64,000 bases of DNA, taken from contig NC_059397.1 of the NCBI RefSeq assembly GCF_905220565.1, forward strand, positions 16,369,001 through 16,433,000. The letters run 5' to 3'. Both the position numbers and the translations under genes were made by a program. The notes below the pieces were generated by a model. The model was not told where the DNA came from and ran no database searches. It saw only the letters and a program-made list of their open reading frames with translations. This document shows positions 12,326-24,376 of this stretch, one piece after another. Origin of the DNA: Melitaea cinxia. Taxonomy: Eukaryota; Arthropoda; Insecta; Lepidoptera; Nymphalidae. How positions within the stretch are numbered: the stretch's first letter is position 1; every line of letters starts with the position of its first letter.

Positions 12326-12949
12326 ACGAAAGATAAAAGGTTATATTCTATATATTTTAAGGCAGCAAAGTCACTGGCTTCAAGGCACTTCTTATGTTGT
12401 TATAAACTAAGTTGATAAAAAAGTAAGTTGATCCAGAAATGTATTGAGTAAATAAATAAACATAAATGTCATCTATTTAATATATTAAAATAATAAAATC
12501 AATTATTCAAAATAATTATTTTAATAATTTAATAATTTTAATTATGTTACGTTGGTATCTGATTGTATAAAGTAAACATCAATTATTATTGATATGTGAA
12601 CTGATGCTAACAATGTTATTTGACACAGGATATTACTTGGTTAAAATAACCTAGTTACATTATTGTTAAATAAATTATGTTATTTCGATTACAACTTTAC
12701 GCAAAATAATAAAATTATATTATCAAAACATATTCCTTAACTGCTCCAACATAATTCTTATTTTATTACTTGTTTTTCTGGCACCTACAGCTGACATATG
12801 ATCCTACCGTATTATCGCAAACTATAGTAAACAATATGTGACAACACATGAAGTTTCATCGTTGTATTAGTGCAAAAGGTATAGAAAAATAAAAATGTTT
12901 ATATATTTTCTAAAAGCCTAAGAGGTAAACATTTATTTCATTTATAAGA

Positions 12950-13180
12950 TTATTCATCGGAAGGCATTGTGTACTCATAAGGTTTGCCGACAAATCGTGC
13001 GGCGGTCATGCGTCCGGTCTTAGTTGTCTGAAGTTTGTATTACGAATTCAACATTCAGTGGCGCCAAGTTATCGCCCGCGCATTCTAGAAATAATCTCGT
13101 CGCCCTAACAACATGGCGCCGTTGGTAGGGTTGCCTTTCTTTATCAATGTCGTCGAGATTACAGTATACAATTCTTATAT
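12950..13180 (-). other. GC-richer unique island upstream of Shank, with 19-codon frame
   Basis: This island stands out from AT-rich surroundings and matches none of the repeat families in the window. On minus, the frame at 13009-12950 reads MTAARFVGKPYEYTMPSDE and stop, with coding-like codon use. It is open upstream to a TAA at about 13039, through LQTTKTGR. An AATAAA lies about 15 bases after the stop. Possibilities are a terminal exon of an upstream minus-strand gene (a cag acceptor with a poor pyrimidine tract precedes acaactaag), a Shank 5'UTR/promoter segment with a uORF, or chance. On the plus strand there is an initiator-like TCAGTG at 13053 beside ggcgcc boxes. I cannot assign a protein family. 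Confidence 0.35.
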
Positions 13181-14429
13181 AAAACAATGGAGTTGTACAT
13201 GCAATAAATTGAAATAGTACAATATTTTAATTAGGTGTGGCACCGAGATATATTCAAACGTAACTCGGCGTAGTATTATCAAATGTGACTTATGATTATT
13301 TGACTAAAACCATCGATTTTAACTTAAGAGTTAAAAGTTCTTATTAAATATAAATTAAGAATGTAATGATAATATACTTAATTACTTTGTTACGTTTCTA
13401 CATTCACACATATTTTCTCCGTATATCATAACCGCGTAACTTCGTTGTTTCATAATTGGAAAAATATTCTTTCTAATGAAGTAAAGTAAGTCGTGAGTTA
13501 TAAAACTTTGTTTACAATCTTGTCGGGGATTATCTTGTTGAGATAAATGAGAACGTAGCACTTATTTATTTAGTTTTTATTAACAATATAATACGCGTTT
13601 TGAAACGGTAACCCTGGCGTGTTTTATATAGATTAATAGATGTTTTATCCTAATATCACACAGCGTTATTAATACCGAAGTTGTTTTCAGATAAACAAAA
13701 ACAAAGGGATTAATAATTTCATAAAAATCTTAGCAATATTTTTTAATAACTACCTACTAAAGATTTAGTTTTAACGCTTACAGTTAAACTTGGGAAATTA
13801 CATTACACTTGGTAACTTATGGGTATTTTGTACATTATACCTATTATACACTACCACGATACTTTTATAGATATAAGAAGAAGCTTTCATCACTTAGCTG
13901 CAATTAAATACAGGGTAACTTTCTATATACCCAGTCCACAAAAATCACTATATTATCCGACGCAACTTTTAAAATGTTTTCTTTTATTATACCACTACTT
14001 CTAACTCAGTCAAAACCAATTATTATTATGGCTCAGTGATCATTGATTTATTGTCATCAGCGTAATAGAAGACTGGGACGGCTATTTATTAAATTTGCTT
14101 TTATGGGATTCGTTTTCCTTTATTATTGTTTTATAAAGTATTTAATTTATTAATATACGATTACCTTCGTTAGCATTAATACGCAAAAGCGGGGAATCTT
14201 AAGTGTATGAATGAAATTAATCATTAAATTACCTTTCATTCTTTATTTGTTAGTATGCAGAACAATTACCATAAATGTCAAGTATCAGATATACTGGAAC
14301 GTTACAATCCAGTTTATTATCTTTGCCATTTTAGGAAAAAGTTTAAAGGCTTTACAATATATGACATTCATATTCATAATGGCAACAGTAACGATAAAAG
14401 TCAACACGTAAACATATACACATATGATT

Positions 14430-14716
14430 TTTTTTTTATATAACTAGGTCGGCAAACAAGCCTACGGCTCACCTGATGGTAAGCGATTACTGTAGCATAT
14501 AGACGACTGCAACACCAGTAGCGTCGTAAGTGCGCTGCCGACTCTATCCCCAATTCCCCCCAGGAGCTCTGGTCACCTTACTCACCAACATGAACACAAC
14601 ACTGCTTGAAAACAGTATTATTTAGCTGTCATCTTCTGTAAGGCCGAGGTGCTACCCCAGACGGGCTGCTCCATATTTTGAGCAGGAAATTTCCTGCTGT
14701 GCCCTACCTCAGTTAA
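14430..14716 (-). mobile_element. A-tailed retroposon (family B), near full length
   Basis: Plus-strand text runs from a T tract through ggtcggcaaacaagcc, ggctcacctgatggtaagc and ccccaattccccccaggagc to ctgctgtgccctacctcagt. The reverse-complement copy at 26205-26470 ends in an A11 tract, so the T tract here is the 3' A-tail and the element lies on minus. Other copies are at 16388-16535, 28825-28885, 39460-39592 and 59305-59490. No coding capacity is visible, consistent with a SINE-like retroposon. Confidence 0.65.
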
Positions 14717-16387
14717 ATTAATATTAGAACTTTGTTAGTTTGTACGCGTTTAAAGCTTATCCATTATACTAATTAGGAAAGTCAAAGTAGTCGACGTTAG
14801 GTAAGGAAGTCAGCCACGCCCAGTACAAAAGCACGCATGAGATTAAACATGCATGTTGAGTTTCCAAACTTATCTCCCTTATCTCTCCGTGAGATAATGT
14901 ACAAATCTTGTACCCACCCAGTCTTTCGAGTTTAAGGAACTTTTAAAGGAATTAATCTTATAATATATTGTCTCTTACATTTAGTGCTACTTAAATTTCA
15001 TTTAAAATATAAGTCATTATTTTTTATCCTTAATCCATCCATTATTTAATATTAAAGAATTATACCATGAAAATAAAATGTAATTAATAAGTATAATTAA
15101 TGGAATTAAATAAGTATAATTATCATTTATATTTAACAATACTTCTTTTAATTTTAAATCTGTGAAGTGTATTAAATACGTAAAGAAAAAACTTTGTACC
15201 CCTTTTTACGAAAATTGTTCGATTACAAGCATTAAAGAATGCTAATATTTTTTTTAATTATGCATAAAAAACCATTAAATCAATAAAATAAAAAAACATT
15301 ACACACATGTATTTGACACACACACGCATATACATATACTCTTTTGTTTATTAAGTATATTCTTTGATATACTTAATTTTTATTGATAAGCTTAATTATG
15401 GTCGAATTACGACCACTGGCCGACCACTACTACAAAACAAATATGTTAATTTACTATTTGTATTGATTTCGAATATACTTCTTAATAAAGACAAGGAAAA
15501 CGCTATGAAAATAAGTGTATATTATTTCACATTTTTTTCTTATTACTTTTAAAACAAAATTGAGTTCTCTTTAATAGGTATAGAGATAACCTAATAGGTG
15601 TAATTAGCAATCGCTAAACTATTCGGGTCGCAGTTAAGATACGTGAAATAATGACAAATTGATTGGTAACTAGTAATTAGGAACAATATAGCACACTATC
15701 TCTCCTTATCGAAGTGAAGAAACATGGAATTGAATTATACAGATAACTTAAAAAATTACTTTATTTATTGAAATTTAATTGGAACGTTAATGACGCTATT
15801 TCTAAACAACTCATAAATATATTATAACAATTTATTTTATGTATGTTTGATGTTTCTAGTCGTTTTTATGTAGGCGAGTTCATTCGACTGTAATTATCTT
15901 GTATTTTAGCCATGTAATAAATGTAATGAAAATAATTGTTGTCTGCTGCATTGCGTCATAAGTTCACAGTACGTCGCATCTTGTTGCAAGTTAATTATAA
16001 ATGAAAATAAAATTATATAAGTTGATACACGGAATCCAATTAATATATAAAAAAATAGTAATATATAAAAAGACGTTAAAGGGAAATGTACCTATTTTCA
16101 ATTAGGTAAATTTTTTCCTCATTGCTTTAACATGTATGCAGCATAAAATTGAAACTAGAACGTAAAATATGCGACACTGTTACCGATAAGTACTTGGGTA
16201 TGCGGTGCCTTTTTATAATTTCAAGGATATTAAAGCCTTAACAACGCCTACACATGTCAAAATATTCGTGGAAACAACTAAAATGCAGTAATGCGGTACA
16301 GATTGTCAGTAAATGTCAAAAGTATGTCGCAATATTTTTGTAGTTTCGGAAGATAGGATTGGAGAATTTAATGCCACCCTGTCTTAA

Positions 16388-16535
16388 TCTTGTTTTTTTT
16401 TAATATATAACTATGTCGGCAAACAAGCGAACGGCTCACCTGATGGTAAGCACAAATAGCCGTAGCCTATAGACGTCCGCAACATCAGAAGCATCGCAAG
16501 CGCATTGCCGACCCTATCCCCAATTCCCCCAGGAA
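16388..16535 (-). mobile_element. Family B retroposon, 5'-truncated
   Basis: The T tract followed by atgtcggcaaacaagcgaac and cacctgatggtaagc continues to ccccaattcccccagg, where similarity stops. It has lost the ctgctgtgccctacctcag half present at 14430-14716. 5' truncation fits retroposition. Confidence 0.65.
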
Positions 16536-16639
16536 ATAATTGATAATTGTTGATTTTTGAATACGGAGTAGGTAAGGTGTTATACTTTGAAAGTCGCTAT
16601 TAGAAAAGCGTATTTACGTATATGTAAGTATTGTATAAA

Positions 16640-16764
16640 AAAATTCAATCTTTACTAATATTTTAAAGATGAAAGTTTGTTTATTTAGATGCGCTCATCT
16701 TCGGAGCCATTCTTTAGACTTGAATTTTTTTTTTTGTGTTGAATATTCCATTCACCGAGAAAGG

Positions 16765-16805
<41 letters not shown>

Positions 16806-16833
16806 ACCTTTCTCGGTATCATATATATCTCGG

Positions 16834-16869
<36 letters not shown>

Positions 16870-16935
16870 CATTTTAGTATGTTTTTTCTTCAAATTAACG
16901 CTTGCAAAACCGCGGGGCACAGTAAGTTATGTTAA
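16640..16935. mobile_element. Helitron-like repeat (family G) with expanded TA hairpin
   Basis: It starts with ctaatattttaaagatgaaa, passes through attcaccgagaaaggttata, and ends at aaaaccgcggggcacagtaa. The same order of blocks is found at 27610-27905. The middle holds an inverted repeat: 16754-16769 and 16802-16817 are perfectly complementary 16-base arms around TA repeats, followed by a second TA tract at 16835-16866. The ccgcggggcacag end resembles the 3' end of Helitron-like repeats, although the terminal CTAG is not preserved here. Confidence 0.5.
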
Positions 16936-18620
16936 ATGTCGACAACGTATCTACGATAGCTGTTATATAACATGTTTATAAACACAAAAAATATATATAT
17001 AACAGCTTTCATTCATACTAAAAGATATCGAAATAAATTTTACGTACTATTTCTATATTTGGTTGAGAGTAATAAAATTTAATAGAAAACGGTCGTTATG
17101 GCAACATTTTCATCTTTCGAATGATGTCAAGTTGATGAGGATTAAAACAATTGACGGTCTATTTTCAGCCGGTGAAAGTGACCTTTTGACTTTAATGTCA
17201 AACAATATATTAGCATAACTAAAAATAATCCTATCAAGAAATTATGTGATATTTATCATTAAATTGTAAGGAACAACAGTTAATTACTAATAAATAGAGA
17301 GGATATACTAAAATAAATAAATTTATTGTTAGTTTGGTACAAAAGGTCCTGAAAATCATGTAAAGTACATGGAAACTTCTAAAGTTCTTGAATACTTATA
17401 CAGTTTGCTATCCTAATTTAGTTATCTTTTAGAAACTGAACATATTGACATGTTGACTAACACTTCAATTAAAATGTAAGACACGCCCACACAGCTAATA
17501 CATTATACGATTTTAATACATTAATTACTTATTTATGAATAAAATTCGTTTTTATATTTTTTAATAATTTCATGATTTATTAATTACAAATGATAATAAT
17601 AAATGATATGATATATATGTGATAAATATCTTTAATATACATATTAATATGAGTTCCATATACCTATATATACATATACTTTAATATAATTTAAACTCGT
17701 CAAGGGTAGAATAGATAAGAAGTTTAGACTTATGAAGACTTTAGAAAACTTGCGAAGGAAATGCACGTTTATCACAATTCTAAAATTTCATTTAACTTTC
17801 TTACGTAACCAATTATCACAATAGCACGAAAATCAACACGGAAAGCTTTTCATTTTTATTGAATGTTTGTAATCTTATAATAGAAGTTTCGTAACTTCTT
17901 TGTAGATGTGATATTATCGTCTATGCCTTCGGGTCAGGTCACTTTTTACCCGACGATAAAACGGAGGTAGGTATTAATTAGAGTATATTGCTGTATAGTT
18001 ATGATAGTTATCTGAGAAACTTTGTATTTTATTTGATAGAATGAATGAATTTTTAAGATAGAATGTTAATCGAAATTGACGCAATTCAAATATGTAAAGA
18101 AAATTGATAATCAATCATAATTAGTTTCATTTTCCCAGTCTGTAAGTCACAATTACTGGCTACCCGGCGATTGTGAATAGTTAAATAAGACAGAGATTTT
18201 AATTAAGTCATATGACTTTGTATAATTTTATTTAAAAGAAAACTATACATATGCAATTAGGTATAGTAAATTAAAAAATTAATTTATAAATAATTAATAT
18301 TAAAAAATTATTTAATTATTTTTATATAATTAATATTAAAAAAAAAAAAAAAAAAACAAAAAAAAAACGTCACTCTTTAGATGTTTATTTAAAACTCAAG
18401 TTATAGTTTTTAAGTGCGATCGAGAACATTTATTTTTATCAAAAAGATGTATGAAATAAAACAGAATAAGAATAGAAATAGTTCTTATAGATTTTTTTTT
18501 AAATAATTGAAGTAGGTAGGTAATTAATAAAGTTATATGGTAGAATTAATTACATAAGAAAAACAGTCACGCAAACAATACAACTTTTTTTTGTAATTTA
18601 TTTTTTTAAATTACATAATA

Positions 18621-18823
18621 CTAGCTTTGACCCGCGGCTTCGCTCGCATTGAGTTTATATTAAAAAGCAGCAAATTATTATAAAAAGTATCCTATGTTAC
18701 TTTTAATACTTCCAAGAATATCTGTAAAAAGTTTCACGATGATCGGTTAGGTAATTTTCGCGTGAAAGCGTAACAAACAAACTTACATTCACATTTAAAA
18801 TATTAGTAAATATTTAATAAAGA
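18621..18823 (-). mobile_element. Non-autonomous Helitron, short
   Basis: On minus it opens with TC after a host A (18823-18822) and closes with CTAG (18624-18621) before a host T, the expected A/T insertion site of Helitrons. A GC-rich potential hairpin (gcgagcgaagccgcgg) sits about ten bases before CTAG. The body has no coding capacity. It would depend on a Rep/helicase source elsewhere. Confidence 0.6.
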
Positions 18824-19290
18824 TTTTGATATTACCACCAAACTTCGAAGAAATAAAAATAATATAAATAAAATTGGGATTTACGCTTGTTTATTATTTT
18901 ATTTTTGTTTATTTTTATTTTGTTTTTTTTCAGTTCGACGATTGTATTTATTGCTATAGTATTGATTATGATAAATTGTATTTTATATAACAGATGGATT
19001 AAAATAGCTCAAATGAAAATAAAATTTACATAGGGTTTTTCTACGTAGAAAAACAACAATTTCGTCTTCGCAGAGCAGTTGTTCTGAGTACCTATTACAT
19101 TTATTTATTCTGAAAACACAGATCATACCAACTTCTAATGAAATAAATTCTTCGTCCTAACTTTGGGCTCATATTTCATGCTCGTTCAAGTTTTGTTTAC
19201 GAGACAGACAGTTATTTGAAACTTATATCCTCCCTCAAGGTTCAATCTTTTTCTAGGCCAAAATAACACGTAATAATATTAAGTAACTAA

Positions 19291-19605
19291 CTAGCTGTGG
19301 CCGCGACTTCGTCCGCGGGAATTAAAAAAACATATTGTTCGGTTCGCAGAGTTACAACATAAATAAATTTCTAAAATAAAAGTAGCCTAAGTTACTGCTT
19401 ATTACTTCAGCTATCTGCCAGTGAAAGTCCCGTCAAAATCGGTCCAGCCGTTTCAGAGATTAGGCGGAACAAACAGACAGACAGACAAAAATTGTAAAAA
19501 ATGTTATTTTGGCATATGTAACGTATATACATCCATATGTATTTAGTAAAAAGCGGTTATTTTAGTATTACAAACAGACACTCCAATTTTATTTATTTGT
19601 TTAGA
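19291..19605 (-). mobile_element. Non-autonomous Helitron, apparently complete
   Basis: On minus it begins TCTAAACAAATAAATAAAAT after a host A and ends CTAG before a host T. The hairpin CCGCG/CGCGG with an eight-base loop (19301-19318) precedes the terminus by six bases. Internally it carries gtccagccgtttcagagatt and repeated cagacagacagac, which recur widely in moth Helitron-like repeats. All four structural hallmarks (5' TC, hairpin, CTAG, A/T target) are visible; no Rep/helicase is encoded. Confidence 0.7.
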
Positions 19606-20584
19606 TAAAATTAAAGTATTCTTCTTTTCTTTTTCTATTAATAATAAAAATATTTTTATACATCGTTACATTAGAGATGGCAATTAGTTTTTTTTTTTGT
19701 TTTTTTTCGGATTGTACATTGCTGCTGCCCCATCGGCCTTGACAGCGTTACCGGGTGCGGTGGCCTGGTACTGAGACTCAGCCGTGAAAGAAAAAGGGGA
19801 GTTCTTTAGGAAAACTCGGAATGCTTGTTCGTCGTAAGGGAAAAATCCATTTCTATATAATTTCAAAGTTAACCTACACCTCGTTTCGATGTCTCGGAAC
19901 CCATAAAATTTAAAAGATTATGGTTCTGGGGTAAAAAACCTTCTAGAAACAAAACAATCGTACATTGTAGTGGAATTTTACTCACAAATTTTAGTTTAAG
20001 GTTTTTTTACCAAATGAAAATGTGAATCGAGCTCAGAAATCTTGACTTCGAAACGGTACAATCAAAATTTTTGCGAATAATTTTACCACATAATAACTGA
20101 TATTTGTGCGTTTATTGTGATGAAAATTATTTCTATATTTTTTAGCTTATTCTTAATAATAATTATTTAAAAATAAATAGCAAATGAAATTAAGAAACTC
20201 CAGAGTATTAAAAATAGATACAAAAGCCTCTTCCCAAGACATTTCTATCAATATTTAGTATGTGGGCGAAACGTGGGTGCACGAGTCTGATATTTTTTAT
20301 TAGATATAATGTAATTAGCGTTTATTAACAAATATGTTCGCGTAATGATTCATATAATTCTTTGGTTGAGTTATTCGTAACTTTCCCTATCCATCAAAGA
20401 ATAGATGTTAATATATCTGCCTTCTAAGAAAAGAAAGAATATATGTTAATATATCTGCCTTCTAAGTTAAAGTTTCAAGTCAATGTAATGTTTTCCACTA
20501 ATGCAATTAACACTTCAATTAAGGGCATTACTACTTCAAAGCTGGCGTGAAAGTAAGTTTGGTATTTTTTGTACGTGTACCTAA

Positions 20585-20717
20585 CATATTTACAAAAAAA
20601 AAAACACATTTAATTTTGTTACCGCCTTTGTACAGTACTATCTTTATGTGTAAATAACTGTTTTATGTAATTTTTTTTCTGAGTGGTGTGCAATAAAGTT
20701 TATTCTATTCTATTCTT
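20585..20717 (+). mobile_element. LINE 3' end with (TATTC)n tail
   Basis: A 3'UTR-like stretch ends in tgtgcaataaagtttattct followed by attct repeats at 20700-20717. An AATAAA signal then pentamer repeats is typical for Jockey/CR1-type LINE tails. It abuts the RTE copy on the other strand, so two LINE 3' ends meet tail to tail. Confidence 0.55.
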
Positions 20718-20723
20718 AATTTA

Positions 20724-21262
20724 ATCTTCTTCTTATCGGTGCCTCTCCAACTAGCGAGGATTGGCAGTCAGCTTCGCATACTCCGGTTTATTCTTCGCGA
20801 GGCGAAACAGTTCAGTGGCGCTCGCGATGCCTGTCCACTCTCGGATGTTGCATAGCCAAGACTTTTTTCTGCGACCTACGCCTCGTTTTCCAGCAACATT
20901 TCGCATCATGATGAGTTGTAACAGTTTGTATCTATCGTGCAGCACGTGTCCCAGATATGCGATTTTTCTCATCTTGGCGGTCTGCAAAAGTTCGCGTTTC
21001 TGATTGACGCATCAACTGCCACGTTCGTGATCTTCTGAGTCCAGCTAATGACTAGCATACGCCTATATGTCCACATCTCAAAAGCTTCTATTCGTTTCCT
21101 GAGGTCTACTTTAATAGTCCATGCCTCACATCCGTATAGGGCCAGATGTAACAACGTAGAAGTCGAATACGCAAAGGGCACTTAAGTCTGCGGTTGCAGA
21201 GTACTTCATTGTTGAGTTTCGTCATTTTATTAAAGTTGCTTCGAGCCATTTCAATGCGAGTC
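20724..21262 (-). pseudogene. RTE-clade LINE reverse transcriptase C-terminus, frameshifted
   Basis: Minus-strand frames 21262-20969 and 20987-20751 together give the conserved C-terminal part of RTE-type ORF2: ARSNFNKMTKLNNEVLCNRR, then LYGCEAWTIKVDLRKRIEAF with MWTYRRML, then AYLGHVLHDRYKLLQLIM and GKRGVGRRKKSWLCNIREW, ending near LTANPR. The two frames differ, so at least one frameshift separates them. The catalytic YxDD region is missing through 5' truncation. A short aag-rich tail follows at 20724-20735. It is a dead copy, and the plus-strand ORF over it is a shadow. Confidence 0.85.
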
Positions 21263-21511
21263 TTAATTTAATACATAAATAAATGTGTTTTGTTTACTTC
21301 AGTAAGTTTAGAAGCATTAAGTTGCTTACCATAGGAACAGACGACCGTGTGTGTATGTTATATGATATTTATTTATTTATTATTTATTTATTCTCTATAA
21401 GTAAAAATCATTCGTTAAAACACATACGTACGAGCATAACCCTCAAAAAGATTGCACTAATATTTTTTTTTGGGTACATTACTGTATAGGAACTGTTTAT
21501 TTCATTTTATA

Positions 21512-22575
21512 CTAGCTGTACTCTGCACGCGTTGTTACGCTTTTTTTGGTCGGACCAACTTAGAAAACTTTTTTTTATTTTATTTTATTTTATTTTATTT
21601 AGGAAACAAACAGTACAATAATACAAAGAAAAAAATCATATAAAACTAATACATAAACCAATAAAGTTTCCAATAGTAAACAATTCATTAATAAGCTAAA
21701 AAGCACACATTAATAAGAAATAATCGATACACACAGAAATATAAATAATTCAAACAGTAATAAATTGAATAATTAGGTAAACATGTACGAATAGAAACAT
21801 TTCATACAATCATCCATTAAATAATAAATAATTAAAAGATAATAAAATTCAGATATGTACAACATTAAAAATTAATCATACCAACTATAATACAATTATA
21901 ATTAAATTAATTTATAACAAAATCAAACCAACCTACTAGAAATTCATGAATTATGTAAATAATTAATGATAAATTAAAAATTAAAAATTTATTGAAAATT
22001 TATTGCATATCGTAATTCACTTCTTAAAGATTGCACTGAACAAGTTGCAAAATCAATGTGATGAAAACATTGGTTGTACATTTTACATGCTCTAAAAGTA
22101 AAATTATTCTGCGTATATTTGGTCCTAGTTCTAGGCACATAAAATAGGGATTGATTACGTGTATTTATTTTGGGACACCTAAATAATATATGACTAAGTA
22201 GATAAGGGGAATCAATAAAATTACGAAGTAACTTAAATAAAAATATTTGGTCTCTCTCCAATCGACGATTTTCTAAAGAAGGAATATACGGGATATCTTG
22301 AATATGCAGCGAAGCTTTGTAACTTAAAAATTTTATAAATTTATAATTAATTTTTTCCAATTGAGCAACATGACATTTGTAAAATGGATTCCATACAGTT
22401 GAGCAGTATTCCAAGATAGATCTTACAAAAGAGTTATAAAGGAGAATAACTGTGCTGACATTTTTAAAATCACGTCCCACTCTCAAAACAAAGTTGTGGG
22501 CTCATGCACAATACTTTGCTGAAGATCATGACATGATCAAATGCATAGTTTACGATTCTATAGAGGACATACATT
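21512..22575 (-). mobile_element. Helitron (family D) interrupted by a LINE
   Basis: The left part, 21512-21568, holds the 3' end on minus: stem gcgt/acgc, then ctag at 21515-21512 before a host T. The right part, 22494-22575, continues the same family with gggctcatgcacaatacttt and acgattctatagaggacata. The empty-site arrangement is visible in the family D copies at 42936-43155 and 55186-55362, where these blocks are adjacent. The 5' terminus is not preserved. Confidence 0.7.
21567..22495 (-). pseudogene. Jockey/CR1-type LINE, 5'-truncated, ORF2 C-terminus plus tail
   Basis: The frame 22486-21989 (about 165 codons, extending a few codons further 5') matches the region after the catalytic motifs of Jockey/CR1-type reverse transcriptases. 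It contains DFKNVSTVILLYNSFVRSIL, EYCSTVWNPFY, PSLENRRLERDQIFLFKLL and a terminal FRACKMYNQ block. It has no internal stop. The 3'UTR spans 21602-21988 and ends in a TAAAA-repeat tail (21569-21601). The fingers and palm domains with the active site are missing, so it cannot move on its own. The intact frame and clean insertion in family D suggest a fairly young insertion. Confidence 0.85.
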
Positions 22576-23904
22576 TGAATAGAATACAAAAAAGTAAAAG
22601 TTATTTTCTTCGTATTTCTTCGATTGGATCAAACAAAAAAGTTAAAAGATCGTTCCATCAAGTGGCGTCAACGATTATCGTCACGATGTTTAACCAGTCA
22701 GACTTATTGAACTGTAATCGATAGCCTCGGGAAGTTGCGGGGGATAGCTTTTAAAAAGTTTTTATTATTAAATTCGCATTCTCGACTGAATTATCGATAT
22801 TAAATCAAAATCTACTCTGTGTCTACTGAAAATATTTAACAACAGCAAATCACAAACGAATAACGAAATATGAAAACGAAGTATGAATCGAAACAATTTT
22901 ACTTAGGCCGAGTAATAGTTATTATGGTCCCATAATAAAAAAAAGAATGTCAACTAAACAAATAGAACAATAAATAAATAAATAAATCAGTTATAATATA
23001 TAAACTTTGCAAAAATCAAAAATAATTTTGAACTTTTTGAAATTTAACAGACCACATAAGTAGCTTATACTTAATGAACATTATAATTCATCAGAAGTTC
23101 TAAGTATTTCGAAGAAATTTAATCAGATTTCCATAATCTATATATAGTCTACCTCATTAAAATCAGTCTTATTCAAAGAGTATAATGATACTCAACTTAG
23201 TTACAGACACGTGGCTTCAGGAGTAGGGTGATGTCAATCATATCTAAAGTATCCTTTAATGATAGGGAAATTGTTACGTGGTTATATAAATAATTTATTA
23301 GTACAGAAATATTTCTAACGCATTTTTTTATACCTAACATATAAAAAACGAAAAATTAATTTTTTATAGCTTTGATATGCATATTTTTATCGTTTACATT
23401 CTCAAATCAAACTTTTTAAACACCACAAAGAAGTCGTAGTTATAAATCGATTAATCAACAACGTCTGACAAAATATTACTGTATTTGTTGTATAATTATT
23501 GTTGTATGTTTGTATGTTGTTGTACCTTTATTTAGAACACAATTTACTTTCTTATACAAAATTTAAATAAATTATTATTGACAGCATAATTATGGTGATA
23601 AGTCATGTCCAGAACGGTCGCGATAATTCGATATAATAAATGTATGTAAATAGTAAAATTTATATTAAAATAGAGAATTAATGAAAGGAAAATGACCATT
23701 TAAAATGTCAAATCATATTGTCGTTTGTATCTGTTCATATCTAGCGTAGACTAATAAACCAGTTTCACATACATATAGTTGCTGTCGTCTGACCTTTAAA
23801 AGACACCGAGAGTTAACAAATGTACCAAGCATTATATATGTATCAAGATTATTAGCTGCAACATACCTAAATAACTGTTATTATAGAGCAGTATATATTT
23901 GGAT

Positions 23905-24376
23905 AATTGTATTTATTTGCTCGCAAACGAAAAAAAACCGGATCAATCAAATACAACATAATCAATTCAATTACATCAAGTAACTAAATAAATAAATAAG
24001 TAACGTCAAGTAAACACGCATTATCAAAGATTACTCCAAAAGTTGTAATCAGATCTCGATGAAATTTAAATGTGACCACATGATAAATATCAGCTTTCGA
24101 TTAAATTAAAAATCATCAAAATCGGTACACGCAGTAAAAAGTTATGCGTAGGTCGTCGAAAAAATAGTCAAGTAAACCGCACTATTAGATATAACTCGAA
24201 AAGTGGTAGTTAGATCTAAAATAAATTTAAATGAGACCAAATGACACACCACCTTTCGAAAAATTTCTTTGTCGAAATCGGTCCACTCAGTCAAAAGTTC
24301 TGAAGTAACATACATTAAAAAAATACAGTCGAATTGAGAACCTCTTCATTTTTTGGAAGTCGGTTAAAAAGAGAAA
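23905..24376 (+). repeat. Family E MITE-like repeat, two internal units
   Basis: It starts at gctcgcaaacgaaaaaaaac and ends at cctcttcattttttggaagt then cggtt. The blocks tagtcaagtaa, aaatttaaatg and atcaaaatcggta occur twice in succession. In other copies the ends are complementary (aaccgacttc and gaagtcggtt), suggesting short terminal inverted repeats. No coding capacity is visible. Confidence 0.6.

Larger units (their letters stand above)
12320..20580. other. Gene-poor stretch upstream of the Shank exon
   Basis: Apart from the island at 12950-13180 and the repeats listed, I see no exon or RNA gene at 12320-12945, 13185-14425, 14720-16385, 16935-18620 or 19610-20580. The sequence is AT-rich with poly-A/T tracts (notably 18336-18368). 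A short direct repeat of about 30 bases (tatctgccttctaag) occurs at 20398-20429 and 20436-20467. On the minus strand this region should contain the remaining 5'UTR and promoter of Shank, but no site can be fixed by eye. Confidence 0.5.

Noticed and set aside
12134..12415. Plus-strand ORFs of 93 and 71 codons over the Shank exon
   Set aside because: They are antisense shadows of the minus-strand exon, whose peptide and splice sites are recognisable.
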